Shown here: piece after piece, positions 1 to 12,100 of the stretch | Position numbering within the stretch: position 1 is the stretch's first letter | Layout: each line of letters begins with the position of its first letter | Source of the DNA: Paramecium sonneborni | Lineage: Eukaryota; Ciliophora; Oligohymenophorea; Peniculida; Parameciidae | Assembly (NCBI GenBank): GCA_905182985.1 | Contig: CAJJDN010000178.1 | Span: forward strand, 124,001-188,000 | Length of the DNA: 64,000 nucleotides | Direction: 5' to 3' | Notes under the pieces: generated by a model | Seen by the model: the letters and a program-made list of their open reading frames with translations, nothing else | Told to the model about the DNA's origin: nothing | Database searches by the model: none | Translations under genes and position numbers: made by a program

Positions 1-370
1 GATTAATGTAATGTAGACTAGTTTTCTAATGAAGCAAATAAAATCATTATGAACATGGTTGATTAATTAATTGTTATATATCCAACAATAATATAAATGG
101 CATTTTTTACAAGTCACATGACTACATCCTCCATTTTTTAGTATTTTAGAATTACATCTTGGACATTCTTAAGTAGAAACAAATTAAAAAAAAGATGATA
201 ATAAATCACTTTTAGTATCTTTAATTTTTAATAAGAACAATTTATCAAGCCAAATAACATCTATTTATATCAACTATTAATTTACTGCATAAGTTACAAG
301 AGAATTCTTCTTTACATCTATTTGTTGGGAGAAATGCATAATAACTAACTACATTTATTATTAGGACAAG
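1..370 (-). pseudogene. RBR-type E3 ubiquitin ligase fragment (IBR/RING2), broken
   Basis: Read on the minus strand with TAA/TAG as Gln, this edge encodes zinc-ligand patterns of an RBR (RING-IBR-RING2) ligase. The upper part has C-P-N-N-K-C, then in another frame C-K-E-E-F-S-C-N-L-C. The lower part has E-C-P-R-C, then K-N-G-G-C-S-H, then C-K-K-C-H and Y-Y-C-W, which is the RING2 signature with its catalytic-type Cys in a GGCSH context. The pieces lie in different frames and a TGA falls between them. The usual final cysteine after CW is replaced (C-W-I-Y). I cannot tell a decayed gene from one with sequencing indels, and the gene may continue left of the window. Confidence 0.5.
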
Positions 371-727
371 GTCTTATTTCTTGGGTTTATTAAAGGTAAT
401 TTATTAACATAATTTCCATGAACTTTTCTTCTATTTTTTTACTTGTTATTGATTATTGAAAATTTTCTAAGGTGATTATTTGTTTGCTTTCATTATTTAA
501 ACATGAGATTAAATTGACTTCCTATTTTTGAATTTATTTTCTCTTCAATCCAATTAAGAATACAATCATAACTAAATTAACATTTACAATTAACAATCTT
601 CATTCAAACAAACGATAAAATTCATTTTTTTATTGACTCTAAATTTTGCTTGATAATTATATAAACATAAATATCTGATTAATTTTGATCATAAAAATTA
701 ACATATATAAATAACTTTTTACTAAAA
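371..727. other. Intergenic, no gene seen
   Basis: A+T-rich sequence between the RBR fragment and the next plus-strand gene. I see no reading frame with recognisable motifs, no RNA gene and no repeat. It probably holds the promoter of the gene at 728. Confidence 0.4.
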
Positions 728-1333
728 ATGGATAGTATAGTTTAAGAAAGAGAAAATTCACAAATAATAATCTTAAAAAACTTAGAAGTCAATTCACAAA
801 TCAATTCTTCTAAATTATAATAATCAATCTAAAATATAAGATAATTGATAAAACCTACTGCATTACATATAGAGCCATAGATGTTGGTTCTTGATAAACC
901 AGATATGAAAACACCAATAAAAAAGTCTTAAAATCAAAAACTTAGTTCAGATGAGTATGCTACTTTAAAAAAAGGAAGCTAAGTAAAAAATCAACTTGAT
1001 TTTACTTAAAATTCAGCTTAAAATTAGTTTGAAATAAGTTATTCTTATAGAAAAAAGGAGAGTTAGATTATAAAATCAACTGATTATTAAAAGATTTTTG
1101 TACTTTACAATCATTTTTCAATAGTATAGATGATAGATTCATTCGAAGAATGCTTTAAGCTTTTAATAGAAAGTAGTGGTGCATAACTTTTGAGAATACC
1201 AAGTAATTTGATTTTGCGGATTTTAAAAGAAAGGGAAGAATTACAACATTAGTGTATTTTACTCTAAAGAAAACTTTATTATATAGATAGATTATAGGAA
1301 TAATATGAAAGATCTCAATAATAAAATGAATGA
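728..1333 (+). CDS. Unknown 201-aa Gln-rich protein
   Basis: One frame is open in the ciliate code from the ATG at 728 to the TGA at 1331-1333, with no frame correction needed. The N-terminal half is polar and rich in Gln, Ser and Asn. The last third contains an amphipathic charged stretch (ESSGAQLLRIPSNLILRILK followed by E/Q/R-rich sequence), so a short C-terminal coiled coil is likely. An in-frame 30-nt GTA...TAG segment near 1099-1128 could be an intron. I do not recognise the family. The gene ends only 27 bp before the start of the tubulin acetyltransferase gene on the same strand, the usual tight spacing here. Confidence 0.6.
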
Positions 1334-1360
1334 TTTATATAAATTCATAATATTAATTAG

Positions 1361-2246
1361 ATGTAATTCAACTTTTACTTATCTAAATGCATGACTGTTA
1401 ATGAAAATGGAATAGCAATTATAAATGGGAATTAAAAACGTAATCCTTAACTTGATGATGTTATTACAACCATGGGCGAAGCTTCTGCATTAGTAATCAA
1501 CCATTATATAAATTAGGCATAAAATTTGAAATAAGTAATTACAAGCCCAATGAGATTTTTTTAGACTGATTAAAAGATGTATATTAAATTAGAAGGAAAA
1601 GTAACTATGCAAAAATATAAATTAGAGTTGTTTTGGAATTCTAAAAATAGGAAGAAAAAACTTATTTCATAGAGATTTAAACGGAGTGATAAAAGAAATT
1701 CAACCCTTATGTGTTTTAGACTTTTATGTACATGAATCAGTTCAAAGAAAAGGTATAGGCAAAGAGCTTTTTGAAGAAATGTTAAGATTAGAAATATTGA
1801 GACCAGAAAAATTGGCTTATGATCGACCATCTGGGAAATTGTTAGGATTCTTAAAGAAACACTATAATTTACAAAGTTATATTCCTCAAAATAATAATTA
1901 CGTCATCTTTACGCAATACTTCTATAATTAATAGACAAATGTATCATAATATTAAATTGCACAATAAACCAATTAATAATAGTAAAACCCTTAATTATGT
2001 AACTAATAAACAGAATAAAAAAGAGTTTAACCATAATAGACTCCTTTGAAGATGGAACAATTGGATAAGATGATGCAACAAATGTCTTTAGATTCCAAAT
2101 AATAATATTAATAATATCAAAAAAACAAGGCTTAGGCACCTTGGGCAACAGATTAAAAATAACATTAAAATGTAATTATTGAAAATTTATTATAGATGTA
2201 TTAAACAACAACAGGACTAATGTCAGCTTAAATCCAAAAAAAATGA
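1361..2246 (+). CDS. ATAT1: Alpha-tubulin N-acetyltransferase (MEC-17/ATAT1 family)
   Basis: The family acetylates Lys40 of alpha-tubulin inside microtubules, which fits a cell covered in cilia. After removing introns 1493..1516 (24 nt) and 1601..1625 (25 nt) the gene is exactly 279 codons (278 aa). Family blocks appear in order: an N-terminal M-Q-F-N-F start, DDVITTMGEASALAQNLKQV, then GILKIGRKNLF, then the acetyl-CoA site block PLCVLDFYVHESVQRKGIGK, then LAYDRPSGKLLGFLKKHY and PQNNNYVIF. Intron removal restores each block. The C-terminal tail is Gln-rich, encoded mostly by TAA. The stop is TGA at 2244. A start at an upstream codon is possible, but the ATG at 1361 gives the family-like N-terminus. 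It converges with the minus gene ending at 2288. Confidence 0.93.
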
Positions 2247-2287
2247 AAAATTAAATACTATTTAGAATAATTTAAATTATATAAATT

Positions 2288-3052
2288 TCAGGCAAACTTT
2301 TCAGATGCTTATTCTACCAATTCTTCAAATGTTAATTCTTTGTTTTATTTAACAAATTTCTCATATCTTCTTGGTGATCCTTCAAATATTTCTGATAATC
2401 TTAAGGTTTTGTTCAACACATCTTCTTCTTCCAAACTTATAGGTTTCTTTATTTAGCCTTCCTATAATTGCTATTCTTATTATTATTAAACATGACCAAA
2501 ATAATTTTATTTTTTTTTCATAATAACATCTTTGATGGCTATCATCGTATTTTTTGATTTATGGAAAGAACAATTAAAAATGTGCTTTACTTTTTTCATG
2601 TGTTTTTTAAAAAAACTTTCTAAGTATAACACTTATTCTGGCTTAGAAATCATAATTAAGGGATGTAACTTACTATGCTCAATGCTGCAATGCTAACATA
2701 AATCCACATCATTACAGACAACACATTTGAACCTAATATTTTAAATTGGAGATTATTGACAAACAGAACATATTGTATTTGGATGAATAACTAATTATTT
2801 TTCAAATTCCTTAAGAGTAATCTTTATAACTTAAGAATTTATCTTTTTTAAGTTGTTTAATTTTTGATCATCATCAATTACAAAACTATCACCTTCCATA
2901 TTCACATAAACCAAGTTAAAATCTTTAGTGAGTTTTTTACAAAGTTTGCTTTCTGCAAATTGTACAAGCTATTGATAGTCAATGTCTTAAAAATTTCCTT
3001 TATATAGAAAGGATTAATTCATGCATGGAATTGATAATTTAAGATGTTTCAT
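2288..3052 (-). CDS. PB1 and ZZ zinc-finger protein (p62/NBR1-like layout)
   Basis: An intronless 254-aa minus-strand frame from the ATG at 3052 to the TGA at 2288-2290. Residues 1-80 look like a PB1 domain: an N-terminal basic K-L-S strand and an acidic loop M-E-G-D-S-F-V-I-D-D-D-Q-K-L. A ZZ zinc finger follows at about 90-135: C-S-V-C, then F-K-C-V-V-C, then D-L-C-Q-H-C and two terminal histidines in HSKLH. PB1 followed by ZZ is the order in the autophagy receptors p62 and NBR1, where PB1 oligomerises and ZZ binds N-degrons. The C-terminal 110 residues are charged and I see no clear LIR or UBA. Function as a selective-autophagy receptor is an inference from layout only. Confidence 0.75.
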
Positions 3053-4000
3053 TATATCAAATTAATGTTAGTTAGAATCATTATTATATATTTAAACTAC
3101 ATATTTGGAACAAATCTCAGTCTCATAATAGCTATTATAGAAATTCAATAAAATTTTGATAATTTGTGGACTTTGTTTATTCGATTTTTTTTTATAATCT
3201 ATCATCCACAAAATAATTGAGAAAAAATCTAGATAAATAGCTACAAATAAACTTAATCAATTAGAAAAACAATAATATACTTATTCATATATTAAAATTA
3301 TATTTATAAATACTTATAAATCAGAATTGATAAGTCTTCAACATCTTATCACAAGACTTGTTTCAGAATATTATAAATTTTAGATTTTATATCCTCTCTA
3401 TTAATTATATATTTTTAAAAAGATTAGGGTATAAAGATTAAATCTAAATTTTGTTACAATATTTCATCAATTCATATATCAATTCTAACATTAATTTCAA
3501 AATAATTTTAGATTTTATATTAATTTATTCTCATTTCAAAAAAAATTAAATAGAATTATTTAGAATTAGACATAGACATTAATTTAATTCAAAGTTTTTC
3601 TTCATTCTTTGAATATTAGAAGAATTTAGAATATAATTAAATATTTTTGTAATTTTTATAATAATTATAAATAAATTTAAGAAATATAATTTAGTAAGGG
3701 GATTCGAAGACTATTCCTATCGTTATTATGAATTTAAATGATAGTGAAGTAGCAATCTTTTTCATCTGACTTCTATAAAATTTATTTAAAATAAAAATAT
3801 TAATTAGCTTCACATTAATAAATATTTATAATTTTAAATTTGCGTTACTATTTTAATTCATTTACGCACATATCTATCGTTATTTAAAATGTCATTTAAT
3901 TGAAGAAAATATCTCAAAATCAATTTACTACAATTCATTATTTTTTTTTGAAATAATATTATTTTTTTCTTGATTATTATTATATATGATAAAACAGATC
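3053..4000. other. Intergenic, about 950 bp, no gene seen
   Basis: Very A+T-rich, with TGA in all frames at short spacing and many homopolymer runs. It lies upstream of the PB1-ZZ gene and downstream of the minus gene at 4001-4837. No motif, RNA gene or coding relic could be supported. It is long for a Paramecium-type spacer. Confidence 0.4.
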
Positions 4001-4837
4001 TCAGATACCAATGGCATCAATTAACTCTTTTTTTTTCATTCCTCTATAACACCAAACAACATGAACATTAGTATACAACTCTTGCAATCTCTTGATTCTC
4101 CCATATTTTAACAGAAAAGCTTTGATAGATTAATTTTCAAATTCATCTGGATACATGAATACATAAGCTGAATCACCAATTTTTAAATCAACTAAATTGT
4201 TGTTTTCTATAAAAAAATCCTTGTACTCAATATTTAACTCTCCAATAAAATAATCTAATGGCAATTCTGTACAAAAGATCCTACCTTATGAATAAGTTAA
4301 CAACTCTGGATAATATAATCCAAGATCAGATAGGAAATATTTTTGATAAAGAATGTTAATATTCATTTTTTATTGTTGCTCCTGTTTTTATGTAACAAGT
4401 AATTGATTTAATCTTTATAAAACATCTTATTCATTTGTGACATTCCAATTTTTTAATTTTTAAATAACCAAAGTATATACTAAAGGTAGAGCTTCTGCTA
4501 AAGTAATTTATTCTTCTTTTATTGTTGTCGCGTAATGCTTATCAATGATATTTTGATTATCAACTATGATTGAACATGCTAAACTTTCAATCGATTTTCT
4601 ATAGTTAATTCTCCAATTTTTAGCATGAGGATCATGTGTAATATTTCGAATGAATATACTTTTATCAATGTTTTTCTCCATATAATTAATGACTTCTTGG
4701 CTTTCTTATAGTTTTTGATTAAATAAACTAGACATAAGGAATGGTCCGAATTTCTTTATTATAGAGCTTGGAGAATCTAATTGTTCTACCTTTCCTATAA
4801 GCTCAGTTAAATTATGTTTCAAGAATGAAAATTTCAT
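4001..4837 (-). CDS. Unknown 278-aa protein
   Basis: A single intronless frame in the ciliate code runs from the ATG at 4837 to the TGA at 4001-4003. The composition is that of a folded soluble protein, with even hydrophobic spacing, Trp and Cys residues, and only a short Q/K-rich stretch in the middle (about 165-175). I see no signal peptide or membrane segment. The C-terminal third, from the Y-Y-P-E-L-L-T-Y block onward, is hydrophobic and ends in a basic R-G-M-K-K-K-E-L-I-D-A-I-G-I tail. I do not recognise the family, and the neighbours give no clue. Confidence 0.75.
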
Positions 4838-6110
4838 ATTAAAATAAAATATAATTGTTTTATTTTTGAGAATTACAAAAGTATATTATTTTTATCTAAT
4901 ATTTTTTTTACAAGATATATATGATATTAAACAATATTTACTTTAGAATGATAGAAAAAAATGCTTTCATTTTTGTAATTTCTAAAAATATTAATTTACT
5001 TTAAGTTTAATTATTATGTGAGTTTTTCTATTTTTTATTAAAGGGTTTTTAGATAAAGATTAATAAATTTCTACTTTATTTAAATATTACATTATTAAAA
5101 AATATTTTTTCTATCAATAAATTGTTGTTTTTTTTTTAAAATCTAAATTTCATTATTAATAAATCCTTAAAATCGTTATATTGATGACATCAAGAGTAAA
5201 GATTTGCCATAATTAAGTATTTAAAGTATTTTAGTCCATCCATTCATAAATATTTTTCTAACTATATATAATATCTTCAACATTTTCCTAATTTCAAATT
5301 AGAACTGATTCTAATAGCACTAACCAAAGAAATTTTTTTATTCAAAATAAATTTATTTAATTTTTTTATCTCTTCATCTTTTCTCTTTATATATGATTCT
5401 TGTTAACATCATTTTGGATTCATTATAATTTTTCATTTTACAATTATAACTGCCTATCATTTCAATTTTTTATTAATCATAGTTTAAATTTATATTTTGA
5501 AATCAAGTCAAACGATCTGATAGTCTTGATAGAATAATAAACTATTACAACATTTTATAGATTGTATCTGAATAAATTTACTAACGAAAAAATCCTTCCT
5601 TTTTTAATCATATATTAGTTGAACTAAATATCTAATATATAATCTTATGATTTTCTCAACACATTTTATTCTAATTATTTCAAAGACTTTTAATTAAATA
5701 ATAAAATATAACTTATATGCAAGTTGCAAGACAAAGGAAGATTGGTGTAGTATAAATTCATTGAACATTTAAGGAATCATATTTTGTTATTTATTCTCTT
5801 GATATAAGGTTTGTATTAAAATTTCAACAAATTCATGTTATTTCTTGTTTTGCTCCTTTGAAAACAATTTTTTATTTAAATAAACATTTTACAAATAAAT
5901 AAATTGCTATTCAGGTACTTAGAAAATAATACGGGTTATAATGAAAGAATTGATTTTCTTCATTAAAGAAGACTACAAATAGTAAGGGTTTCTGAATTTT
6001 TTAGTTTTTCAGTGTGATTTTAATTAAAAGAAAACAAATAAGAATAATTTAAAAATTCAATTAATAAAATTGAATAAAAAGGATATTGTTAATTATTTAA
6101 TAAAATTATT
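4838..6110. other. Intergenic, about 1.27 kb
   Basis: A+T-rich spacer between two divergently transcribed genes (minus gene starting at 4837, plus gene starting at 6111), so it should hold both promoters. A minus-strand open patch near 5200-5300 has no recognisable motif. Nothing else is supportable. Confidence 0.4.
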
Positions 6111-9100
6111 ATGCAAACCATAGGAAAATTAATCTACGAGTAATTGAAAAAAACATATGGTAATTCTAAAAGTAGTCAAAACAAGATGAAATATCAGTAT
6201 TAAGTATTTTTTTGGATTTGAGTAGAATAGATAGAAACTGATTGTGGAGAAGTTGTGAATATAAAAGGAATGAAATAGAGTGAATTAATAAATAAGATCA
6301 ACACAGGATATTTTGATTTAAAGAATTTGCTCTTCTATTTATTTTTCAAGTAATTTGAAAGGATAGGAGTGTTAATTTATTATGTTGTAATGATTGTACA
6401 TTTTTGCACTTTAAAAATAAAGTAATAATTAAGTAATATTTTAGTTAAGAGGATTTAGTGGTTTATATATTGCCATTATCAATGCATTATGTTTTATAAA
6501 TAACAAAGGCATTTTATTTTGATTATAGAAAAATGGAATACGATAAGAAAACAAATCATAGAGAGGTTACAAGATACCGGAGATTAAAGAAAGAAATTAA
6601 TCAAGGGAGTAAGTAATAAATAAATGTTTAACAAAATGAAAATTTACCTATATCGAAAGAACCATAAATTGTAATATAAAAAAATGAAATGTAAAAAAAA
6701 CCTCATTCAGTTTAGTCAGGTAGGAAAAAAGAAAGGCTATTGCTTTATGAAAATATTCAATGGTAGCAGTTGGAAGTTGGTGATTTAATTTATTTAAAAA
6801 GAAATGAGGTTTGTCCTGCAGATATTTTAATTATTGATGTATCTGATGATATAGTTGGAATTTCAACATAATAATTAGATGGTTCAACTTTAGAAGATGT
6901 AAGATAACCAACATAATTAACAATGCTAAAAAACGGTAAATATAAAGCTTAAGGTTTTGATTACAAAAAGATAATGACTGGTTAAATTCAATTTGATAAA
7001 GATTTAAATAGGAATATTTTTGGTTATATAAAATTAAAAAAGGACCCTAAGGGAGAAAATTTTAATAGACAAAATATAATTAAAAGAGAAGAACAATTGA
7101 AAACATGTTAATACTTGATTGGATTAGTATTGTTTGTAGGATAAAAATGTTTATGTTATGATAATTTGAAAATGGTAGAAAAAAAGTCTTTTTTTGTTTA
7201 AAAATCCAGAATGTTTTTTGCATTAACTTTGATTATTAGCATAATACTAACATTTATTAGTTGGTTGATTGCATCATTTCAAGTTTGTAGAAATGAATAT
7301 TAAGAAGCAATGTTTGATAGTATTACATTAATTTTTTATATGATTCAGTATTTGAAGACAACTCCAATTTATTTTTATAATTGTATAGATTTAATTGAAA
7401 TGGGATATGCTCATTTTAAATATAGAAAATCTAAATTAAATAGATAATTTGATACTAAAATAAGGGTAGCCAATAATGGAAGTAATAATTAAAATATATA
7501 ACAATAATCCATAATTTATTAATAATTGAATTCTGTTTCAATAGGTGATTTAGTAATGACAGAATATGTATGTTTTGATAAGACAGGTACATTAACAACT
7601 GGAGAATTTAGAGTTAGATCAATTATAATAGAAGACATGATGTATAAATTCGGTTAAAAAAAGGTACAAAATGGATGGTAGTTATATAAAGATAATTTAA
7701 AATAATAATTAAAATAAAATCCAAATTTTAGAATTATTGAACAAGAAGAATATTCTGATGAATATATTGGTATTGATTAACGAATGAAAATTAGAAAAAA
7801 TAGTTGTAAAAATACTATATAACTTACAAAATCAATTAGTAAATCATAAAATCTTAAACAAAGATCAACATTTTTACATTAAACATTACTTAAAGATGAA
7901 GATACATAATAAAACAACAATTTTAAATTTAATAGTAATAATAAGACTTAAGCTTTTCAATCTATATAACAATCCGGAATGTTAAGTAAATCTGAATTAG
8001 ATAGTGCAAATTTTAAGAATTCTGATGGTAATATTTCTGATTTAATTGGACATAATATTGTGGAAAATTTAAAGCCAGAAGATTTAGATGATACTCATTG
8101 TAAAATTACATAGGAAATGAAGGGGAATAAGCCTAAACCATTTTTTAATAAATCAATAGCAATAAATTAATCACTTTCAATTTAATAGTCTCCATGTTAA
8201 AGTCAATTTGAAGAAATTTAATTAATTCCTATTGAAGATAAATTATCTATGAATAGTGACAGATAAAAAAAAGGATAAAGTGAAAGTGAGGCAATAAAAA
8301 AAGAAGAACCAAGATAAATAAAAATGTAATCTTCTGTTGTTCACAAGAATAATAAGTTTTCAACTTAATTTTTTCAGTTTGAAGAAGAATAAGCTGAAAT
8401 TGCTTTTCTTAAGGATTAAGAATTTTATTAAAAATTAATTATAGGATAAGCTTAAATTTATTATTAGGAAGCAGTACTATCTTTATTATTATGTTAAGAA
8501 ATAATATCTAAATTTATGCAATATGATGATCAATTTATACATAATTCAACTTAACATATTTTTGATTAAGAATTAATGAGATTTGCTAATAATTTCGATA
8601 TCAAATTTATTTGTACAAATGAATAAAGTGGTAGAATAACTTATATAATAGAAATTTTTGGAGAAATTCATGAATTTTAGGTTTTGGCAATAAATTAATA
8701 TTCACAACTACATCCAAGATTAGGTGTATTGATTTAATATCCAGATAAATTGGCTGAATAATTTTAATTTTCTAATGATAATGAATAAGAAGATGAGCTA
8801 ATTAATTCAGTTTTGATTGTAAGAGAAGAATTTAATCAAATTCCATCTTATATTGATATAGATAAAAGCAGTAGAGAATATTGGGATAAAGTATTTGTAA
8901 AATTACATATGGCTGGAATGAGAACAGTTGTTTATTCTAAAATTTATTTAAGAGAGAATGAAAAAACAGATTTCCTTGATAGATATTAAGATATCAAATT
9001 TTCTCAAGATTAAAATGAATTGATTTAATTATTTAATAACATGGAGAAAGATATGTAAATAATGCATGTTTTAGGTATTAAAGAAAAGATTAGACCAGAT

Positions 9101-12100
9101 GTTAAACCTTTGATTTAATAAATGAAATAAGCAGATTTAAGTTTATTTTTACTATCAGGTGATGAGCTAAATAGAGTTTTACCTGTTGCATATAAATCTA
9201 AAATATTATCAACTACAGACTAATTAATATACATAGATTCCGATAATGCTAAATTAGTAATCAAAAATTAATTAGCTTAAATGGCTAAATAATTTTAAAA
9301 CAATGATTCTAATAATATAAATTCTAATGTTAATCCTATGTAATAATCTAAAGCTTTAAGACTTAATTCTTTATCTGATAATAAATAACTTTATAAGAGT
9401 GTTGATTTAAATTAAAATTTAGAAATTAAATAACTAGGTAAGAGTCAACAAATTCAATCTTAACTTTTCGCAGAAATCAAAGCTTACTCAATAATCTTAA
9501 GTGGAGAATAATTTAAAATAATATCAGAAGATAGTGTATTACTTGGTCATTTAATATTTCTCCTTTATTTTTGTAATTCACTGATTGCTTACAAATTTAA
9601 TGCATTTGATAAAGCAGAAATCATAAAAATAATTCAAACTTAATTTCAAGGTAATAAAAAAGTTTTAGCAATTGGGGATTCATTTAATGATATTCAAATG
9701 TTTAGATAGGCTAATATGGGTATTCAATTATTTCACATACCAACAAGTTATTTAAATTATAAATTAAGTACTAAACTTAAAGTTAATTAGAGATTATCTA
9801 TGAATAAGATTTTGGAAAATCCTCTTAAGAAATTTAATTGTATAAAGGATGTATAAAAAATGCCTACTTCAGATATTTGTATAAGCAGTTTTGAAGATTT
9901 ATGTGGATTGATTTTTTTTGAGAGTAGAATTTTAGCTGAAGTTTATGACGATTTATTGGTTTTCTCATTTTATAGATCCTTATTAATTTTATATTGTTTA
10001 TTTTTCATGTATTCAACTAATTGTTCATAAAATTATCAATTAATTGAGGGTAGTTGGTTAACTGTTTATTAAAGTTTGATGTTAATTTTACAATAAGTAG
10101 CAAGTTTAGTATCTAAGCTAAATTAAAACTATTATGCAGATTCTAAAATGTATCAAGAATAATTTAAAATAAATATAAAAACTTTTAAAAAGAAAAAAGT
10201 AATATAATTTTTATTTAAAATTAATGGAAATGCTTTGCTTGATGCACTATTACTATGGTTAGCCTGTTCTATTTTAGATTATAATAAAACTTAGATTGTA
10301 ATAATAAGATAAATGTTATTATTATTATTGATAGGAAGTGATATTGTAAAATTATGTGTTTCAACAGTTTAAAAGATGACTGCTTTGACAATTTTATTAT
10401 TTGCATATTTAGTTTGTTGGCTTACGATGTCATTATTATCAGTGAAATATTCATTTGATGAAAATATTGAAACTTTTGAAGATTTATTTATTGAATCAAG
10501 TTCATGGTTTATATTTTTTTTATATATATTTGCTTAATTATGTTTAAGTACATGCATTGAAGTAATATAACCATTGTTTTGTTAAAGTTTAATAAAAAGT
10601 TAGAAATGTTATGATGAAATATTTAAAATATATTAAAAATTAAATATAAAAAGTAATGATAGTAAGAAGAAGCATCATAATTTAATAAAAAGGATAGCAG
10701 TTATAGCTGGTAAGATATTTAAAAGAAATAATGATGATTTAGATATATCAATTTAGGAGATGGTTTCTGGATCAAATTTAAAAGTAAATTAAGATAAAGT
10801 GAATCCATTTACATTAAAATTCATGAATAAAGATACTGAGATGAAATTCAAAAGATTATAAAAAATTTTATTGTTGAAATTGGAGAAATACAAATTAATG
10901 TTTACTCTTTTATTTTTAGAAATAGTAACATTAATATTATTTGTATCATACAATATAAATAATTTTCAAGGTACTTTATACTTTATGTCATACATAATGG
11001 GTATAGCATTAGAATTAGTATTATTATCATTAGTATGTTCTAACATCTACTCAAAACACTTTTTTTTTATAAATTTGACAATTGTAAGTATTAGATGCTT
11101 AATAAAATTTATATGTGATATGGGGACAAATGAAAGTAAAGGAATATATGAAATATTGATAACTTAAAATTATATAGTGATTGTATTATAATGTAGAATA
11201 CATTTACCAATTGTTAATTTTATTTTAGTATTGATAGTAATGATAGGTTTTATAAAGAATTATTCAATAGTAGATTTTGGAATAAGTTAAGTAACATATT
11301 TTGTTGTAATAAATGGAGAAGTAATAACGATAGCAACAAGTATATTGTTTATGGCATTGCAATATAAATTGATAAGATTAGAGAGGGAAGACTTTATGTT
11401 GGATGTAACATTGAATTAGGAGACATCAAATATGACTAATGTATTATCTATTTTATTGCCTAAGTTTATAAGAGATAGAATAAATGCAAGTAAAATTATA
11501 TAAAATTTTAGAGGGTATGTTTGAGATAGCTGAGAATCAGGGTAATGTTTCAATAGTATTTTGCGATATATGTGGATTTGATGATTTAATATAAATAGAG
11601 AAGGAGAATGTAGTTAAAATATTAGATGGATTATTTAGATCATTTGATTTATTATGTGCTTAAAATGGTATGCAAAAGATTGAGACTGTTGGTAAAACAT
11701 ATATGGCTGCTGGAGGTCTAAAAGCAGTTGATTAAGGAACTAAATTTAACAATTAAAATTGTGTAAAAAGAGTAAGACTTTATTGATATCTGATAGGCTG
11801 TATAATTGTCATTAGAAATGATGGAACATACTAAAAAAGTCAAATATGGTTAAATTGGTTATTTGATAATTAAAATAGGTATTCATTATGGTAGAGTTAT
11901 TGCTGGTGTTATTGGTCATCATAAACCTTAATTCTCATTAATTGGTGATACTGTTAACACTACTAGTAGAGTTTGTTCTACTGGATAAGATGGTTAAGTA
12001 ACATTATCTAATGAAGCTTATTAAGAAATTAACATGCCAGATTTATAATTTACATAAAGAAAAGTTGCTGCTAAAGGAAAAGGTGAATTAATCACTTATT

